Source: Lachnospiraceae bacterium
GTDB lineage: Bacteria > Bacillota > Clostridia > Lachnospirales > Lachnospiraceae
DNA: 16,018 bases
NCBI GenBank assembly: GCA_900770785.1
Contig: CAAGLJ010000226.1
Coordinates: 1 to 16,018 of the forward strand
Direction of reading: 5' to 3'
Program-made: the position numbers and the translations under genes
The notes under the pieces: model-generated
What the model saw: only the letters and a program-made list of their open reading frames with translations
What the model was told of the DNA's origin: nothing
The model's database searches: none
In this document: positions 14,700 to 16,018 of the stretch, piece by piece
How the letters are laid out: each line of letters starts with the position of its first letter
How positions within the stretch are numbered: position 1 is the stretch's first letter

Positions 14700-15959
14700 T
14701 CACTCTGCTGATACTTCACCAAAGAACAGGTGCTTTACTCCATTTTCATCTACATAGCCAATTTCTCCCAGAGTGGAAAAGCTGCCGAATGCAGAATTAC
14801 CGACGCTTCCTTCCGGTATCAGGTAAGCGGCATAGTCCTCCGAATTAATCCCGGTATAGAGAGAAATTCCGGTTAAATCATAGGGCTCTTTGGTGAGCAG
14901 ATTTTCTGTAACATTATAAACATACATTTCGTTCATGCTGACAGGATGCAGATAGACCATTAAGCCGTCGGCAGCGACGAATACCTCACAGTAATTGTCT
15001 CCCTGTGTAGCATCACAGCCAATGGCTTTCACATCCACACTGCGAAGAATTTGCTGCTCTGCTCTGGAATAAACGAAGAGGCCGAAATATCCTCCGAAGA
15101 TAATTTTGACTTCATCCATGTAGTAGACAAAATAACCGTCAGCTCCCGTAGTTGCATTCAAGTCAATCTGTGGTAGGGTTATTTCGATAACTTCTTTTTC
15201 AGACTCAGTGGCAGCATATTTTGTCTGTATGGTCGTATCGGTTGCACATCCGAGTATAATGATAAGGGTTATAATAATACCAATAATGGCGAACCACTTT
15301 TTCGGCTGCCTGAAGTGAAGCACATTTCTTATCCGCTTGCCCGTATCTGATTCTCCAAATGCCAGAGGGCCACCCAAACCTGTTCCTCTGTTGGTGGAAA
15401 GGGAAAGAAGCAGGGTGCTATAGCCCTTTTTTACCTGACTGCCCAAAAGGGATAAAACCCTCTCATCACAGCTCATTTCCATATCCCGGCACATCAGAAA
15501 ATAGGATAGCCATATCAGAGGATTGAACCAATGCAGGGTAAGGGCAAAAAAGGCTAAAGGCTTTACCAGATGATCCAGACGTCTAAGATGATATTTTTCA
15601 TGGGTAAGAATAAAGTCCTTCTCTTCTTCACTCAGGTGGTAAGGGATATAAATTCGAGGAGAAAATAAGCCCATCACAAAGGGAGAGGAAAGATGGTCAC
15701 ACTCATAGATATTTTCGGATAAAAGGGTTGCAGTTTCTACTTTTTTGTGCAGCTTTAAATATTGACAGAGACTGTACAGCAGAATCAGGACTATTCCTCC
15801 AAGCCAAATGCAGGCAGCTCCTTTAAGCCAGGCAGGAGTAAGCACTTCCACAGGTGTATAGCTGTGAGACAGGTATTCTACAGGCGGCTTTCCGGCAGCT
15901 GCTGGTACAGTGTCAGACGGCACATTGTGGGAGGTGCTAACCGCACTTTGATTTCGGCG
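14700..15959 (-). CDS. M56 family (BlaR1/MecR1-like) membrane metallopeptidase, N-terminus missing or interrupted
   Basis: The frame encodes membrane segments at about residues 35-55, 122-142 and 210-228 (counted from a GTG at 15921-15923), a zinc site HEKYH (108-112), and CRDMEMSCDE (145-154) whose Glu149 is the likely third ligand. This is the M56 peptidase core of BlaR1-like sensors, which respond to cell-wall or antibiotic stress and cleave a repressor. After the third segment a C-terminal extracytoplasmic domain of about 180 residues replaces the penicillin-binding domain of BlaR1. Full-length family members begin with further membrane segments that are absent here. The GTG has no ribosome binding site, and an in-frame TAA lies at 15960-15962, with the same frame open beyond it to the window edge. 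A nonsense or frameshift mutation, or a start I cannot see, would explain this. No BlaI-type repressor is in view. Confidence 0.75.
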   Translation of the reverse strand, partial: RRNQSAVSTSHNVPSDTVPAAAGKPPVEYLSHSYTPVEVLTPAWLKGAACIWLGGIVLILLYSLCQYLKLHKKVETATLLSENIYECDHLSSPFVMGLFSPRIYIPYHLSEEEKDFILTHEKYHLRRLDHLVKPLAFFALTLHWFNPLIWLSYFLMCRDMEMSCDERVLSLLGSQVKKGYSTLLLSLSTNRGTGLGGPLAFGESDTGKRIRNVLHFRQPKKWFAIIGIIITLIIILGCATDTTIQTKYAATESEKEVIEITLPQIDLNATTGADGYFVYYMDEVKIIFGGYFGLFVYSRAEQQILRSVDVKAIGCDATQGDNYCEVFVAADGLMVYLHPVSMNEMYVYNVTENLLTKEPYDLTGISLYTGINSEDYAAYLIPEGSVGNSAFGSFSTLGEIGYVDENGVKHLFFGEVSAE

Positions 15960-16018
15960 TTATCGTCTCTCCGATTGTGCCGCACCGGAACTTGCCGCAG
16001 GCTCCAGACGGAATGACC

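Overview
The window looks like chromosomal DNA from a low-to-mid GC Gram-positive bacterium of the class Clostridia, most likely a Lachnospiraceae-type gut anaerobe. The grounds are strong AGGAGG-type ribosome binding sites, TATAAT-like promoters, T-tailed intrinsic terminators, and a gene set typical of that group: a DUF2935 protein, a DUF4430 lipoprotein beside an ECF S component, a coiled-coil FtsX-type permease, and an M56/BlaR1-like sensor peptidase. No rRNA, tRNA, CRISPR array, transposase or phage gene was seen. The organism assignment is inference from style and gene families.

Layout, left to right. (1) 1-2394: the 3' part of an SF1 (Upf1/DNA2-like) helicase fused to a C-terminal DUF2726-type PD-(D/E)XK nuclease fold; its start lies outside the window. 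(2) 2445-3155: a short-chain dehydrogenase whose stop codon overlaps the stop of the convergent next gene. (3) 3152-5201, minus strand: a DUF2935 protein, a possible 49-codon CTG-started mini-gene filling the gap, and an OGG1-type 8-oxoguanine DNA glycosylase. (4) 5262-6704, plus strand: promoter, cobalamin riboswitch, DUF4430 (transcobalamin-like) lipoprotein, ECF S component and strong terminator. This is a compact B12-regulated uptake operon. (5) 6764-11530: promoter, ABC ATPase and a 1309-residue FtsX-type permease with a very long extracytoplasmic coiled-coil hairpin. (6) 11606-13170: a chemoreceptor-like protein with its own promoter and terminator. (7) 13210-14514: a family 2 glycosyltransferase. 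(8) 14527-14699: what looks like the remnant of a DUF2828-type gene, then a 13-bp hairpin. (9) 14700 to the right edge, minus strand: an M56 (BlaR1/MecR1-like) peptidase whose N-terminal end is missing or interrupted.

The most coherent system is the cobalamin-riboswitch operon. A surface lipoprotein with a transcobalamin-like domain and a membrane S component are co-regulated by B12 and translationally coupled, which suggests surface capture of a corrinoid passed to an ECF transporter whose energising module is encoded elsewhere. The ABC/coiled-coil permease pair is the second notable system; its predicted stalk could reach through much of the cell wall. Other genes are independent housekeeping or accessory units: DNA repair, helicase-nuclease, envelope glycosylation and sensing.
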